NCBI GenBank assembly: GCA_036389695.1
Contig: DASVWG010000458.1
Coordinates: forward strand, 1-27,229
Source of the DNA: JALZHR01 sp036389695
GTDB lineage: Bacteria; Acidobacteriota; Blastocatellia; Pyrinomonadales; Pyrinomonadaceae
Direction: 5' to 3'
DNA: 27,229 bases
Position 1 is the stretch's first letter. Each line of letters starts with the position of its first letter. The position numbers were made by a program, and so were the translations under genes. The notes beneath the pieces were generated by a model. It had not been told where the DNA came from and did not search any database. It saw only the letters and a list, made by a program, of their open reading frames with translations. Positions 7,371 through 15,389 of the stretch are shown one piece after another.

Positions 7371-8750
7371 TTAAAAATAAGTAATTGTTCGATAAGTTAC
7401 CGAACCGGGTTTAAAAGAAGCTGCGCCGTTTTCGGTCGTTTCGGTCTGAGTTATTCTCTTAATCCAATTTCCCTTATCGTCAAATTCGTAGGTGTAACGA
7501 TATTTTCTATCACCGTAAATGTTGTAATTTGCCAATCCGTAGCTTATCTCTTCAATTTCATTTCCGTCTTTGTCGAGCGTGACCAGATATTTCTGGTTCA
7601 ATTCGCCTTCGGTCGTGTAGACGAGTTTTTCCACCTGATTGCCTTTATGATTGTAAACATAGCGCATACCTTTTTTGCCGTCATTAAAAAACATTTGTTC
7701 TTCGGCTAGTTTTCCGTTGACGTATTTATACTCGAAACTGTATTCATACCGGTTGTCGGGTTTTGCGGCAGGCTCGTTCGTTTTGGCTTTCGGCGCGGCT
7801 GCCGGCGGCGGGTCGTATTCGTATCGAATCTCTTTGCTGTTGGAAACTCTTTTGCCGTCAATGTAGCCGTACATTGTTATTAGAAAAAGATTTCCCTGAA
7901 AGTCATACGAATCTGTTTCGACGTAATTTCCTTTTTCGTTGAAATAAGTAACCGACGAAAGCTTGCGTCCCTGAACGCTCCGCGTGCCGGACAAATCTTC
8001 GGATTCCTGCACGATTTTTTTAACTTTGCCTTTCAGGTTTTCGTCTTCCGCATCGGTTTTTTCCTTTGGCGCGACGGGCGATTGCGGCAGCGCGGGCGGC
8101 TTCAGCGCTTCGAATTGCCTTTGCCGCTCCGCTTCGACTTCCGCTTTGGAAATAAGCTTGAAAGTATCGAATGCCTGATTCAAAAACTTTTCGTTTTCGG
8201 AATTTTGAAAGATTCCCGCCAATCTATACAAGCGATTGCTGAGAAGATAATATCTGTCGATGGCGTATTTGTTTTCAGCCATCTCATAACGGATTTTGTA
8301 AGCCGGAGTTTCGCCGAGCTTGAAGGCTTTTTCGTCAAGAAGCTTGCCCTGCGGAAACTTTTGGAAAAAACTGGCTTTGGCGTTGGCGACAAGGGCTTTT
8401 AATTCTTCTTCCGTGCCTTGCAGCCTGCCTTCAGGAAAATTAATGACCGACAGAATTACTTCGCCTTCCTGAAATTTCCATGTAAATTCCAATGCCGTCA
8501 CGCCCGGCAAGCCTAACTGCTTCGGCGAAAGCGGACTGAAGCCCTGAACTTGCGACGGCAGAGCCACGCTTAAATTGCCTTCGAGCGAGACGAAAGGCTG
8601 CCTGGCGGGCAAAATTTTCATTGAATCCCAGGACGGGCTTTGCTTCCGGGTATCGACGCCTGATTTGGGAGCAACGGCGGGCGGCGGTTGAGCCGTCGCA
8701 AGCGATGATAAGAACAAAAAAATCGATAAAACAGAGATTAATTTGAGCAT
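7371..8750 (-). CDS. Secreted hypothetical protein with YD-repeat-like C-terminal half
   Basis: I start at ATG 8750, which gives a clean signal peptide (MLKLISVLSIFLFLSS..., cleavage near ATAQ) and 459 residues. A TTG 33 bp earlier is possible. Residues ~50-200 form a domain with an FVSLEGNLSVALP start and many aromatic and charged residues. After a Pro/Lys linker (~230-250) come loosely repeated beta units: TYFNEKGNYVETDSYD, YEYKYVNGKLAEEQMF, YVYNHKGNQVEKLVYT and YTYEFDDKGNWIKRI. Such G-N/K-x-(V/I) units resemble YD or MORN-like antiparallel repeats of exported proteins. No enzyme motif is seen. It begins 35 bp after the transketolase stop, so it is probably in the same transcript. Confidence 0.8.
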   Translation of the reverse strand: MLKLISVLSIFLFLSSLATAQPPPAVAPKSGVDTRKQSPSWDSMKILPARQPFVSLEGNLSVALPSQVQGFSPLSPKQLGLPGVTALEFTWKFQEGEVILSVINFPEGRLQGTEEELKALVANAKASFFQKFPQGKLLDEKAFKLGETPAYKIRYEMAENKYAIDRYYLLSNRLYRLAGIFQNSENEKFLNQAFDTFKLISKAEVEAERQRQFEALKPPALPQSPVAPKEKTDAEDENLKGKVKKIVQESEDLSGTRSVQGRKLSSVTYFNEKGNYVETDSYDFQGNLFLITMYGYIDGKRVSNSKEIRYEYDPPPAAAPKAKTNEPAAKPDNRYEYSFEYKYVNGKLAEEQMFFNDGKKGMRYVYNHKGNQVEKLVYTTEGELNQKYLVTLDKDGNEIEEISYGLANYNIYGDRKYRYTYEFDDKGNWIKRITQTETTENGAASFKPGSVTYRTITYF

Positions 8751-8785
8751 AATATTTTCGAGTTTTCCTGTTTTCCTTTTCAAGA

Positions 8786-10819
8786 TTACAGAAGCTTTTT
8801 CGCTTTCTTAATCACATTCTCGATGGTAAAGCCGTAATCGCGAAAAACATCTTCCGCCGGTGCGCTCGCGCCGAATTTATCGACCGTCAAAGTATCGCCC
8901 GCGTCGCCGACGTATTTTGCCCAGCCGAGCGAAGCTCCGGCTTCGATTGCCAGCCGCGCGCGTATTTTTGAAGGCAGAACTTCTTCTCTGTATTTCGGCG
9001 TTTGCGCGTCGAAAAATTCCCAGCAGGGCATCGAGACGACGCGCGTCGGCGTGCCTTCGGCGTTTAGTTTTTCGCGCGCCTGCATCGCCAGACCGACTTC
9101 CGAGCCGGTCGCGATTAAAATCAGTTTCGGCTCGGTTTGTTTGCCTTTTTTATCTTCGGCTTCGGCTAAAACATACGCGCCTTTGTGCAGTCCGCGCGCG
9201 TCGGCGAATTTTTTGCGGTCGATGACGGCTACTTTCTGGCGCGAAAGAGCGAAAGCGGTCGGCGCGTTTTTGCTTTTCAAAGCCGCGCGCCAGGCTTCGC
9301 GGACTTCGTGCGCGTCGCACGGGCGAATCAGGGCGAGATTCGGAATCGCTCTGAGCGCCGCGAGATGTTCGACCGATTGATGCGTCGGACCGTCTTCGCC
9401 GAGACCGATTGAATCGTGCGTGAAAACGAAAACGACCTGAATGTGCGAGAGCGCCGCCAGCCGAATCGCCGGGCGCATATAATCGGAAAACGTCTGGAAA
9501 GTTCCGCCGTAAGGAATGAGACTGCCGTAGAGCGCCATACCGTTCATCGTCGAGCCCATCGCGTGCTCGCGGATGCCGAAATGGATGTTGCGCGCTTCGT
9601 ATCTGCCCGCCTGGAAATCCGGCGAAGCCTTTATAAATGTGTTGTTTGAAGGCGTCAAATCAGCCGAGCCGCCGATTAATTGCGGAACTCTGTCGGCAAT
9701 CGCGTTGATAACGTCGCCCGAAAAGGCGCGCGTCGCTTTCGCTTCCGGCTGGTCGAATTTCGGCAGAGATTTTTCCCAGCCGTCGGGCAGTTCATTCCTG
9801 CGCGTGTCTTTTAATGTTTGACCGAGCTCGGGAAATTCCTTTTCGTATTTTTTGACGAGCGCTTCCCAATCTTTTTCGAGTTTTGCGCCGTTTTTGACGG
9901 CTTCGCGGAATTTATTCAGCGCTTCTTTCGGAATATAAAACTGCTTGTTTTCGTCCCAGCCCAAGTTTCGTTTTGTTTCGCGCACGGCTTCTTCGCCCGG
10001 CGCGTCCGAATGCGCTTTTGACGTGCCTTGTTTCGGCATCCCGAAGCCGATAATCGTTTTCACGCGAATCAGTTTCGGCTTGTCTTTAATCTTCTGCGCC
10101 TCTTTGATTGCCTTTTCAATCGCCTTCAAATCGTTGCCGTCCTCGACGACCAAAACGTGCCAGCCGATTGCTTCGAAACGTTCTGTCACGTCTTCGGTAA
10201 ACGCCAAATCGGTCGAGCCGTCAATCGTGATGCGATTGTCGTCGTAAAGATAAATCAGATTGGCGAGCTTTAGATGTCCAGCTAAGCTTGCCGATTCGTA
10301 GCTGACGCCTTCCATCAAATCGCCGTCCGAAACAATCGCGTAAATGTAATGATCAATCACCGGAAAGCCTTTTCGATTAAATTTTGCCGCCAGATGCGCC
10401 TGCGCGATGCCCATCCCGACGCCGTTGGCGAAGCCTTGCCCCAAAGGTCCGGTCGTAATTTCGACGCCCGGCGTCAGAATATTTTCGGGATGTCCCGGCG
10501 TTTTCGAATGAAGCTGACGAAAATTTTTCAGTTCCGCGAGCGGCAAATCGTAGCCGGTCAGATGCAGCAAGCTGTAAATCAGCATCGAGCCGTGTCCGGC
10601 GGAGAGTAGAAATCTGTCGCGGTTAAACCATTTCGGGTTTTTCGGATTATGGCGCAAAAACTTTGTCCACAGAACATAAGCCGCCGGAGCCATTCCCAGA
10701 GGCAAGCCCGGATGACCGGAATTCGCTTTCTGCACGGCGTCGAGCGACAAGGTGCGGATGGTGTTGATGCAAAGCTGGTCTAAATCGGTTTTCTTTTTCG
10801 GCTGCGCTGCTGTTGTCAT
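8786..10819 (-). CDS. tkt: Transketolase
   Basis: The 677-residue product matches full-length bacterial transketolase. The start contains LDAVQKANSGHPGLPLGMA with the conserved His, followed by SAGHGSMLIYSLLHLTGY and TTGPLGQGFANGVGMG. The thiamine-diphosphate motif begins at SDGDLMEG and ends with LIYLYDDNRITIDG. The pyrimidine domain has GIREHAMGSTMNGMALYG, then FTHDSIGLGEDGPTHQ, and a C-terminal domain ends the protein. It transfers two-carbon units between sugar phosphates (xylulose 5-P, ribose 5-P, erythrose 4-P) using ThDP and Mg2+. The gene starts 5 bp after the second of two tandem secreted-protein genes and is in the operon led by an FGGY sugar kinase, linking the cluster to pentose phosphate metabolism. 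No clear Shine-Dalgarno is present, so translation may be coupled. Confidence 0.97.
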   Translation of the reverse strand: MTTAAQPKKKTDLDQLCINTIRTLSLDAVQKANSGHPGLPLGMAPAAYVLWTKFLRHNPKNPKWFNRDRFLLSAGHGSMLIYSLLHLTGYDLPLAELKNFRQLHSKTPGHPENILTPGVEITTGPLGQGFANGVGMGIAQAHLAAKFNRKGFPVIDHYIYAIVSDGDLMEGVSYESASLAGHLKLANLIYLYDDNRITIDGSTDLAFTEDVTERFEAIGWHVLVVEDGNDLKAIEKAIKEAQKIKDKPKLIRVKTIIGFGMPKQGTSKAHSDAPGEEAVRETKRNLGWDENKQFYIPKEALNKFREAVKNGAKLEKDWEALVKKYEKEFPELGQTLKDTRRNELPDGWEKSLPKFDQPEAKATRAFSGDVINAIADRVPQLIGGSADLTPSNNTFIKASPDFQAGRYEARNIHFGIREHAMGSTMNGMALYGSLIPYGGTFQTFSDYMRPAIRLAALSHIQVVFVFTHDSIGLGEDGPTHQSVEHLAALRAIPNLALIRPCDAHEVREAWRAALKSKNAPTAFALSRQKVAVIDRKKFADARGLHKGAYVLAEAEDKKGKQTEPKLILIATGSEVGLAMQAREKLNAEGTPTRVVSMPCWEFFDAQTPKYREEVLPSKIRARLAIEAGASLGWAKYVGDAGDTLTVDKFGASAPAEDVFRDYGFTIENVIKKAKKLL

Positions 10820-10824
10820 AATTT

Positions 10825-11544
10825 TTATTTTTTCGGAAATAACTCGTCTATTTTCTCCTGCTCAAAATTCCTGCCTTTGATTAATTTATAATCTTTATGT
10901 TCCATTACTAATTGACCCAAAGTCGCGTGACTGGGAAGAATCCACAATGCGGTCAGCTCCGTCTCGTCTTCAGAAACCATAAATAGAAAGCGAGATTTAT
11001 CAATTTTGCTGCGGTCAAAGTGTCTGGAAATTGCTATCAGCCGGTGACGCTTTTCGGCTTTCGATTCATTTTTGTCCAGACTGAAAACGACGATGGCTTT
11101 TTTATCCGCGTCTATTGATAAAGCTTTGAAAAAATTATTAAATCTTTCTTTCTCAGTATTTATCGGCAATTTCGGAAACTCGTCGAACGGTAAAAATCTT
11201 TCCCGGTCAATCGTGCCGAACGATTCAGAAAAAATGTTCGGGCAATCTGGCAGACCTTTTATTTCAAGAGTTATAGTTACCTGGTCGGACGTTTCCCGCA
11301 GTATTTTTATTTTTCTCGTTCCCTGTCCTTCCAGAAGTTTTCCGCGCTGAACCGTCCAGACGTATTCGACATTGTATTTTTTAATTTCTTTGCCGGCTTC
11401 GGCAACAGCAAACGCGGTTTCGTTTATCTCCAAATAGTCCGGAATTGAAATCTTTATTGCCGGGCAGACATCTTTCTCCGCCTGCGCAAAAGCCGCCGCG
11501 CAAAAAGCGAAAATTAAAATTGTAATAAAGATTATCCGGCTCAT
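10825..11544 (-). CDS. Exported hypothetical protein, tandem paralogue 1
   Basis: The 239-residue product has an N-terminal signal peptide (residues 1-20, ending FAQA). A short beta domain follows with the element YNVEYVWTVQRGKLLEGQGT. The C-terminal region has KAIVVFSLDKNES, SRFLFMVSEDETE and a final KIDELFPKK. It aligns by eye along its whole length with its neighbour at 11553-12287, including the W-T-V-x-x-G element, the SxxRLxxIxxH helix and the FP(K/R)K end, so the pair arose by duplication. It is not recognised as a known family. It is sandwiched between a sugar kinase and transketolase (gaps of 8 and 5 bp), so it is surely cotranscribed, yet it is exported while the flanking enzymes are cytosolic. 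Confidence 0.82.
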   Translation of the reverse strand: MSRIIFITILIFAFCAAAFAQAEKDVCPAIKISIPDYLEINETAFAVAEAGKEIKKYNVEYVWTVQRGKLLEGQGTRKIKILRETSDQVTITLEIKGLPDCPNIFSESFGTIDRERFLPFDEFPKLPINTEKERFNNFFKALSIDADKKAIVVFSLDKNESKAEKRHRLIAISRHFDRSKIDKSRFLFMVSEDETELTALWILPSHATLGQLVMEHKDYKLIKGRNFEQEKIDELFPKK

Positions 11545-11552
11545 TTCGATTT

Positions 11553-12287
11553 TTATTTGCGCGGAAACAGTTCCTTGATTTTTCGCTCTAAATCTTCGCC
11601 TTCGATTATCTTCGGCAAATCGTCTTCGAAAATAACCCGTTTAAGGTCTGCGCCTTGCGGAATTACCAGAAACTTAGTGTATTCTTCGTCCGCTTCGGAA
11701 ATCAAAAATTTCAAACGCGATTCGAATTTTCTTCGTTTGACGTGACTTAAGATATCATTTAATCGTTTAATTTTTTTCGCTCTCGTTTCGGCTTTACCAA
11801 ATTCCAGAACGACCAACCCTTCCGCGCCCGAATCATTTCTGAGAGCGACGAAAAAGTTATCTAATCTTCCATACAAATCATTTTTCGGCAGCCGCCCGAA
11901 CTGGTCAAACCACGAAAAGTGTCCCGAGCAGCACGCAACAGCGAAAGTATGTGTGTTTGTATCGAGGCAATTCTCCGGTAAACCGTCCAGTTTTACGGTC
12001 ACAAAGATATTGTTGCCTTCATCTACCGGACGCGGCGTCAGCTCGATTCCGGACGCGCCCTGACCGCGCGTAATTTCGCCGCCCGAAACCGTCCAGAGAT
12101 ACTTGATTTTATATTTTTTAAATTCCTCGTTGACCTCGACCTTTATCTGCGCGGGTTTTTCAGCGTATAGCAGGCTTTGCTCTTCGGCGAATTTAATTTC
12201 GGAACAAAAATTTTTATTGGTTTGAGCAAAACCGGCAGCGCCGCCAAAAGCTAAAATCAAAATCACACCGGCAATAATTTGTTTCAT
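11553..12287 (-). CDS. Exported hypothetical protein, tandem paralogue 2
   Basis: The 244 residues start with a signal peptide (MKQIIAGVILILAFGGAAGF, cut near AQT). The middle has YKIKYLWTVSGGEITRGQG, matching the sister protein, and a CC pair at VACCSGH plus Cys residues in FCSEIKF and ENCLDT that may form disulphides after export. The C-terminal half has GLVVLEFGKAETRAKK, LKFLISEADEEYTKF and ends ELFPRK. It is clearly homologous to the next gene downstream. No function is known. It begins 14 bp after the stop of the FGGY kinase gene. Confidence 0.82.
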   Translation of the reverse strand: MKQIIAGVILILAFGGAAGFAQTNKNFCSEIKFAEEQSLLYAEKPAQIKVEVNEEFKKYKIKYLWTVSGGEITRGQGASGIELTPRPVDEGNNIFVTVKLDGLPENCLDTNTHTFAVACCSGHFSWFDQFGRLPKNDLYGRLDNFFVALRNDSGAEGLVVLEFGKAETRAKKIKRLNDILSHVKRRKFESRLKFLISEADEEYTKFLVIPQGADLKRVIFEDDLPKIIEGEDLERKIKELFPRK

Positions 12288-12301
12288 AGTTTCGGCTTCG
12301 C

Positions 12302-13792
12302 TTATCGCGAAAATTCGTCATCGGCTGAGTTTACCAGCAGATTATAAAACTTTTCGTGTCGCGCGCGCGCTTTTCGGTAAACCGCGTTGCGCTTTTTATC
12401 AAATTTAAATTCGCGACCTTTCGGCGTCGGCAAATCTTCGATTGATTTTATTTTGCCAATTGTTTCGAGCGCAAGCAAAACCGCGCCGCGAGAAGATGCT
12501 TCGCGCGTGTCGGGCAAATTCAAATTTCGCGACAAAACGTCGGCGATAATCTGCGTCCAGACGGGCGATTCGCGCAGAGCGCCGCCGGAAGCGACGATTT
12601 CGCGGATTTGGCAGACGTCGCTTAATTGGTCGAAAATTTCCGCGAAGCGATACGCCACCGCTTCGAGCGCCGCCTGCACGATGTCAATCGTATCGGTCGC
12701 GGATTTCAAGCCCAGAATCGCGCCGCTCGCCGCTTCGTTATAACCCGTGCTGCGTTCACCGGCGAGAAAAGGCAAAAACGTCAAACCGTGCGCGCCCGCA
12801 TCGCGCTCGGCAATTTCCGTCTCGGTTTTGTCGTCGTCTTTCTGCAAACGAAAATTGTCTTTCAGCCAGCGATACAAACCGCCGCCGTCGCTTAAAGCGC
12901 CGCCGATGATAACTCGTTTTCTGTCAATTCGATAGCACCATAAACCGGACGGAATTTTTTCCGGCGGCTCGCCTGCGAAAGCGACGCGCATCGCGCCGCT
13001 TGTTCCAATCATCAATGCGGCTTTCCTTTTTTGCACGCAGCCCGCGCCGATGTTGTTTGCCGCGCCGTCGCCGATTGCCGGAAACCATTGCGCGTTTTTT
13101 AATTTTTTCCAGCGCCGCGCGTAATCTTCATTGAGCTGAAAAGTCTGCGCGTCTTCCGTCACAATTTGCGGCAGGTTTTCTTTTTTGATTTTCAAAAAAC
13201 TTAAAAGCTCTGCGTCCCAGACGCATTTTCTGATGTCGAAAATTGCCGTTCCCGAAGCCATCGAAACGCTTGTGACGGTTTCGCCGAATAATTTCAGCGC
13301 GACGTAATCGCTGAACGAAAGCCATTTCGCCGTTTTTTTGAAAACGCTTTTTTGTTCCTTTTCGAGCCAGAGCAGCTTCGCCGTCCAGTAGCTCGAATGA
13401 AAACGCGCGCCGGTTCGGTGGTGAATTTCCGCTTCGGCAAATTTTTCGCGCCAGACGGAAACGTATTTTCGACTTCGCGTGTCAGCCCAGCCGAAAACTT
13501 TGCTGGTCGGCGAGCCTTTTTTATCGACGCCGACGAGGCTGTGCCAGAACGACGAAGCGGCGACAAATTCGATTTCATCTTTTACATTTTTCGCTTTTTT
13601 CAAAACGGCTTCGACGGCTTCGACGACCTGCGCGAAGGCTTCGTCGGCGTCGATTTCCGCGCCGCCGTCTTCGGTCGCGGTCAAAACCCTCTCATTTTTC
13701 ACCATCGTTTCGGGCACGACGCACGCCTTTTCATCGTAGAGCGCGGCGCGGACGCTGGAAGTTCCGATGTCGATGGCTAAAATGTGCGGCAT
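12302..13792 (-). CDS. FGGY-family carbohydrate kinase, gluconokinase-like
   Basis: This is a full-length FGGY kinase of 496 residues. The first ATPase motif is AIDIGTSSVRAALYD at residues ~6-20. The substrate-domain region contains GWADTRS and HHRTGARFHSSYWTAKLLWL. The second half starts with PAIGDGAANNIGAG and MIGTSGAMR, then LPFLAGERSTGYN and the adenosine motif IVASGGALRESPVWTQIIADVL. The HSSYW..K pattern is what I associate with gluconokinase-type members, but xylulokinase or another pentulose kinase cannot be excluded. Either product (6-phosphogluconate or xylulose 5-phosphate) would feed the transketolase encoded in the same operon. It is the first gene of that operon; the divergent zinc-ribbon gene lies 143 bp away. 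Confidence 0.9.
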   Translation of the reverse strand: MPHILAIDIGTSSVRAALYDEKACVVPETMVKNERVLTATEDGGAEIDADEAFAQVVEAVEAVLKKAKNVKDEIEFVAASSFWHSLVGVDKKGSPTSKVFGWADTRSRKYVSVWREKFAEAEIHHRTGARFHSSYWTAKLLWLEKEQKSVFKKTAKWLSFSDYVALKLFGETVTSVSMASGTAIFDIRKCVWDAELLSFLKIKKENLPQIVTEDAQTFQLNEDYARRWKKLKNAQWFPAIGDGAANNIGAGCVQKRKAALMIGTSGAMRVAFAGEPPEKIPSGLWCYRIDRKRVIIGGALSDGGGLYRWLKDNFRLQKDDDKTETEIAERDAGAHGLTFLPFLAGERSTGYNEAASGAILGLKSATDTIDIVQAALEAVAYRFAEIFDQLSDVCQIREIVASGGALRESPVWTQIIADVLSRNLNLPDTREASSRGAVLLALETIGKIKSIEDLPTPKGREFKFDKKRNAVYRKARARHEKFYNLLVNSADDEFSR

Positions 13793-13837
13793 TTGGATTT
13801 CAAGTTTAATCGAAAACCGGCGCTAAAGAAAATGACT

Positions 13838-13865
13838 TTGATTTTTGCGAATTTGGATTTATCAT
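13838..13865 (+). promoter_or_regulatory. Candidate sigma-70-type promoter for the zinc-ribbon gene
   Basis: TTGATT (13838-13843) and TATCAT (13860-13865) are separated by 16 bp in the divergent gap 13793-13935. The predicted transcript would start near 13872 and have a leader of about 60 nt containing AAGGAG before the ATG at 13936. Confidence 0.35.
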
Positions 13866-13935
13866 CTTCCGTATCCGGCGGCGGCGGCAAAATTATCCTC
13901 AAAATCCGGTCTTTGCAGGGAAGGAGTTTTTAGCG

Positions 13936-14811
13936 ATGAAAAAGTGTCAGAAATGTAATTACGAAAATGCCGATTCGATGCGGTTTTGTCTGGAATGCGG
14001 AACGCCTCTGCCCGACGCGCCGATTATCGTGAGCTGGCAGGACAGCGGAACGCAGAAACAGGCGAACGTCGATACGGCTTCTTTCGGTCAGAGCATGGAA
14101 ACGCACGTCGGGGGGCGCTCGAATATTCCGAACAATTTTCCGAACGTGCCGCAAGCCGCAAGACCGCGCGGCAACAAAAAAATGTTTATCGTTATCGGCG
14201 GCATCGCGGCTTTGTTTTTGCTGGTTTTCGCCGCCGGCGCGGCAATTATCGCTTACAACGTAATTTATACGCCGAAGCCCGTCGTCTATAATCCGACGCC
14301 GACCGCACAGCCTTCGCGCTCCGCCGAAAAAACGCCAAAGCCTTCGCCTTCAAAATCGCCGACCGCAACGCCGGACGCTTCGCCGGAAGATTCGCCGGCG
14401 GATGTACCGAAATCAGACGATGCGAAAACCGAATTTGACCGGATTTGGGTGGATTACAACGTGACCGAAAAGGGTCGTCTGGGAATGCGGATTCACGTCG
14501 ATTGCTCGGTGAAAAATATGAAAGGCGTCAGCTCTTATCTGGCTCTGTATTTTCAACAAAAGGACGGCACGAAGCTTTTGACGAATACTCAGAGCTTTCG
14601 CAGCAAAGACGGACAAGTCGCGGTTTACAAAGCTCTGAAACCCGCTTATGACGACGCCGTTTATGAAGATTCGCAGTTTTTTGTGCCTTATGAAGAGTTT
14701 AATCTGAAACGCGGCAAATATGATTTACAGATAGACCTGGATTTGATTTACGAAAACGGCGACCTCGTCGAGCATATGACTTTTTACGATTTTGAATACG
14801 AGAAAAAATAG
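13936..14811 (+). CDS. Zinc-ribbon, single-pass membrane protein with Pro/Ser linker
   Basis: The 291-residue protein starts with a zinc ribbon: C4-x2-C7 and C18-x2-C21 in KKCQKCNYENADSMRFCLEC. A disordered segment follows, then one transmembrane helix at ~83-108, a Pro/Ser/Thr/Lys-rich spacer (~115-155) and a C-terminal beta-rich domain of ~130 residues (FDRIWVDYNVTEKGRLGMRI ... MTFYDFEYEKK). The topology is probably cytosolic zinc ribbon, membrane anchor and exported domain. This architecture is common in Blastocatellia, from memory, but I know no function. AAGGAG sits 9 nt before the ATG. It converges on folA, with a large palindrome between the two. Confidence 0.87.
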   Translation: MKKCQKCNYENADSMRFCLECGTPLPDAPIIVSWQDSGTQKQANVDTASFGQSMETHVGGRSNIPNNFPNVPQAARPRGNKKMFIVIGGIAALFLLVFAAGAAIIAYNVIYTPKPVVYNPTPTAQPSRSAEKTPKPSPSKSPTATPDASPEDSPADVPKSDDAKTEFDRIWVDYNVTEKGRLGMRIHVDCSVKNMKGVSSYLALYFQQKDGTKLLTNTQSFRSKDGQVAVYKALKPAYDDAVYEDSQFFVPYEEFNLKRGKYDLQIDLDLIYENGDLVEHMTFYDFEYEKK

Positions 14812-14819
14812 AAGGCAAA

Positions 14820-14911
14820 AGGCAGAAACGCGACAGTCATGGAGCGTGTCAAAATTCAGCTTGTCGAATCGCTAACCTCAAACACGCTCCATGACTGTCG
14901 CGTTTCTGCCT
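14820..14911. repeat. Family A long palindrome (30-bp perfect arms), likely bidirectional terminator
   Basis: AGGCAGAAACGCGACAGTCA... (14820-14849) is exactly complementary to 14882-14911, around a 32-nt loop that begins CAAAATTC. It starts 9 bp after the zinc-ribbon stop and ends 2 bp before the folA stop on the other strand, so it separates two convergent genes. A near copy lies at 22638-22736 and a diverged one at 26923-27023. Confidence 0.9.
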
Positions 14912-14913
14912 GA

Positions 14914-15387
14914 TTATTTTCTCGCATAAATTTTCACCTTCAGGTCGTTTTCAAGCTCTTTTGTTTCCTGCAAATGAAAATCATTTAAAAAATTTGTCGG
15001 CATGAAAGCGTCGGCGTCCGGGATTGTTTCGGGAATTTCGGTGACAATCCATTTTTCGATTTCGGCGGCGAAAGTTTCGTATGTTTGCGCGCCGCCGATG
15101 ATGTATAAATCGCAGTTTAGATATTTTGTTAAAGCGATGGCTTCTTCTTTGGCTCGCAAAAGCAAAACATTCGGCTGATTTTCTATCGAATTGGCGCGGC
15201 TCAGAACGATGTTCAGCCGGTTCGGCAGAGGCTTGCCGATTGATTGCCACGTGTTAAAGCCCATGACGACGGCGTTGCCGACGGTCGTCTGTTTGAAAAA
15301 TTTTAAATCCGGCGAATAATGCCACGGCAGTTTTCCGTCTTTGCCGATGGCGAGATTTTGCGCGACGGCAACGATTCCGATAATCAT
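14914..15387 (-). CDS. folA: Dihydrofolate reductase
   Basis: The 157-residue product starts MIIGIVAVAQNLAIGKDGKL and has PWHYSPDLKFFK with the catalytic acid at Asp27. GNAVVMGFNTWQSIGKPLPN, NIVLSR and CDLYIIGGAQTYETF follow, which are all conserved DHFR elements. It reduces dihydrofolate to tetrahydrofolate with NADPH. The frame is open for 52 more codons upstream, but that stretch is Arg-rich overlap with the preceding gene, and the family start is at 15387. No Shine-Dalgarno is seen. The start lies 2 bp from the DUF2071 stop, so translational coupling is likely. With thyA upstream it completes the thymidylate cycle. Confidence 0.95.
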   Translation of the reverse strand: MIIGIVAVAQNLAIGKDGKLPWHYSPDLKFFKQTTVGNAVVMGFNTWQSIGKPLPNRLNIVLSRANSIENQPNVLLLRAKEEAIALTKYLNCDLYIIGGAQTYETFAAEIEKWIVTEIPETIPDADAFMPTNFLNDFHLQETKELENDLKVKIYARK

Positions 15388-15389
15388 TT

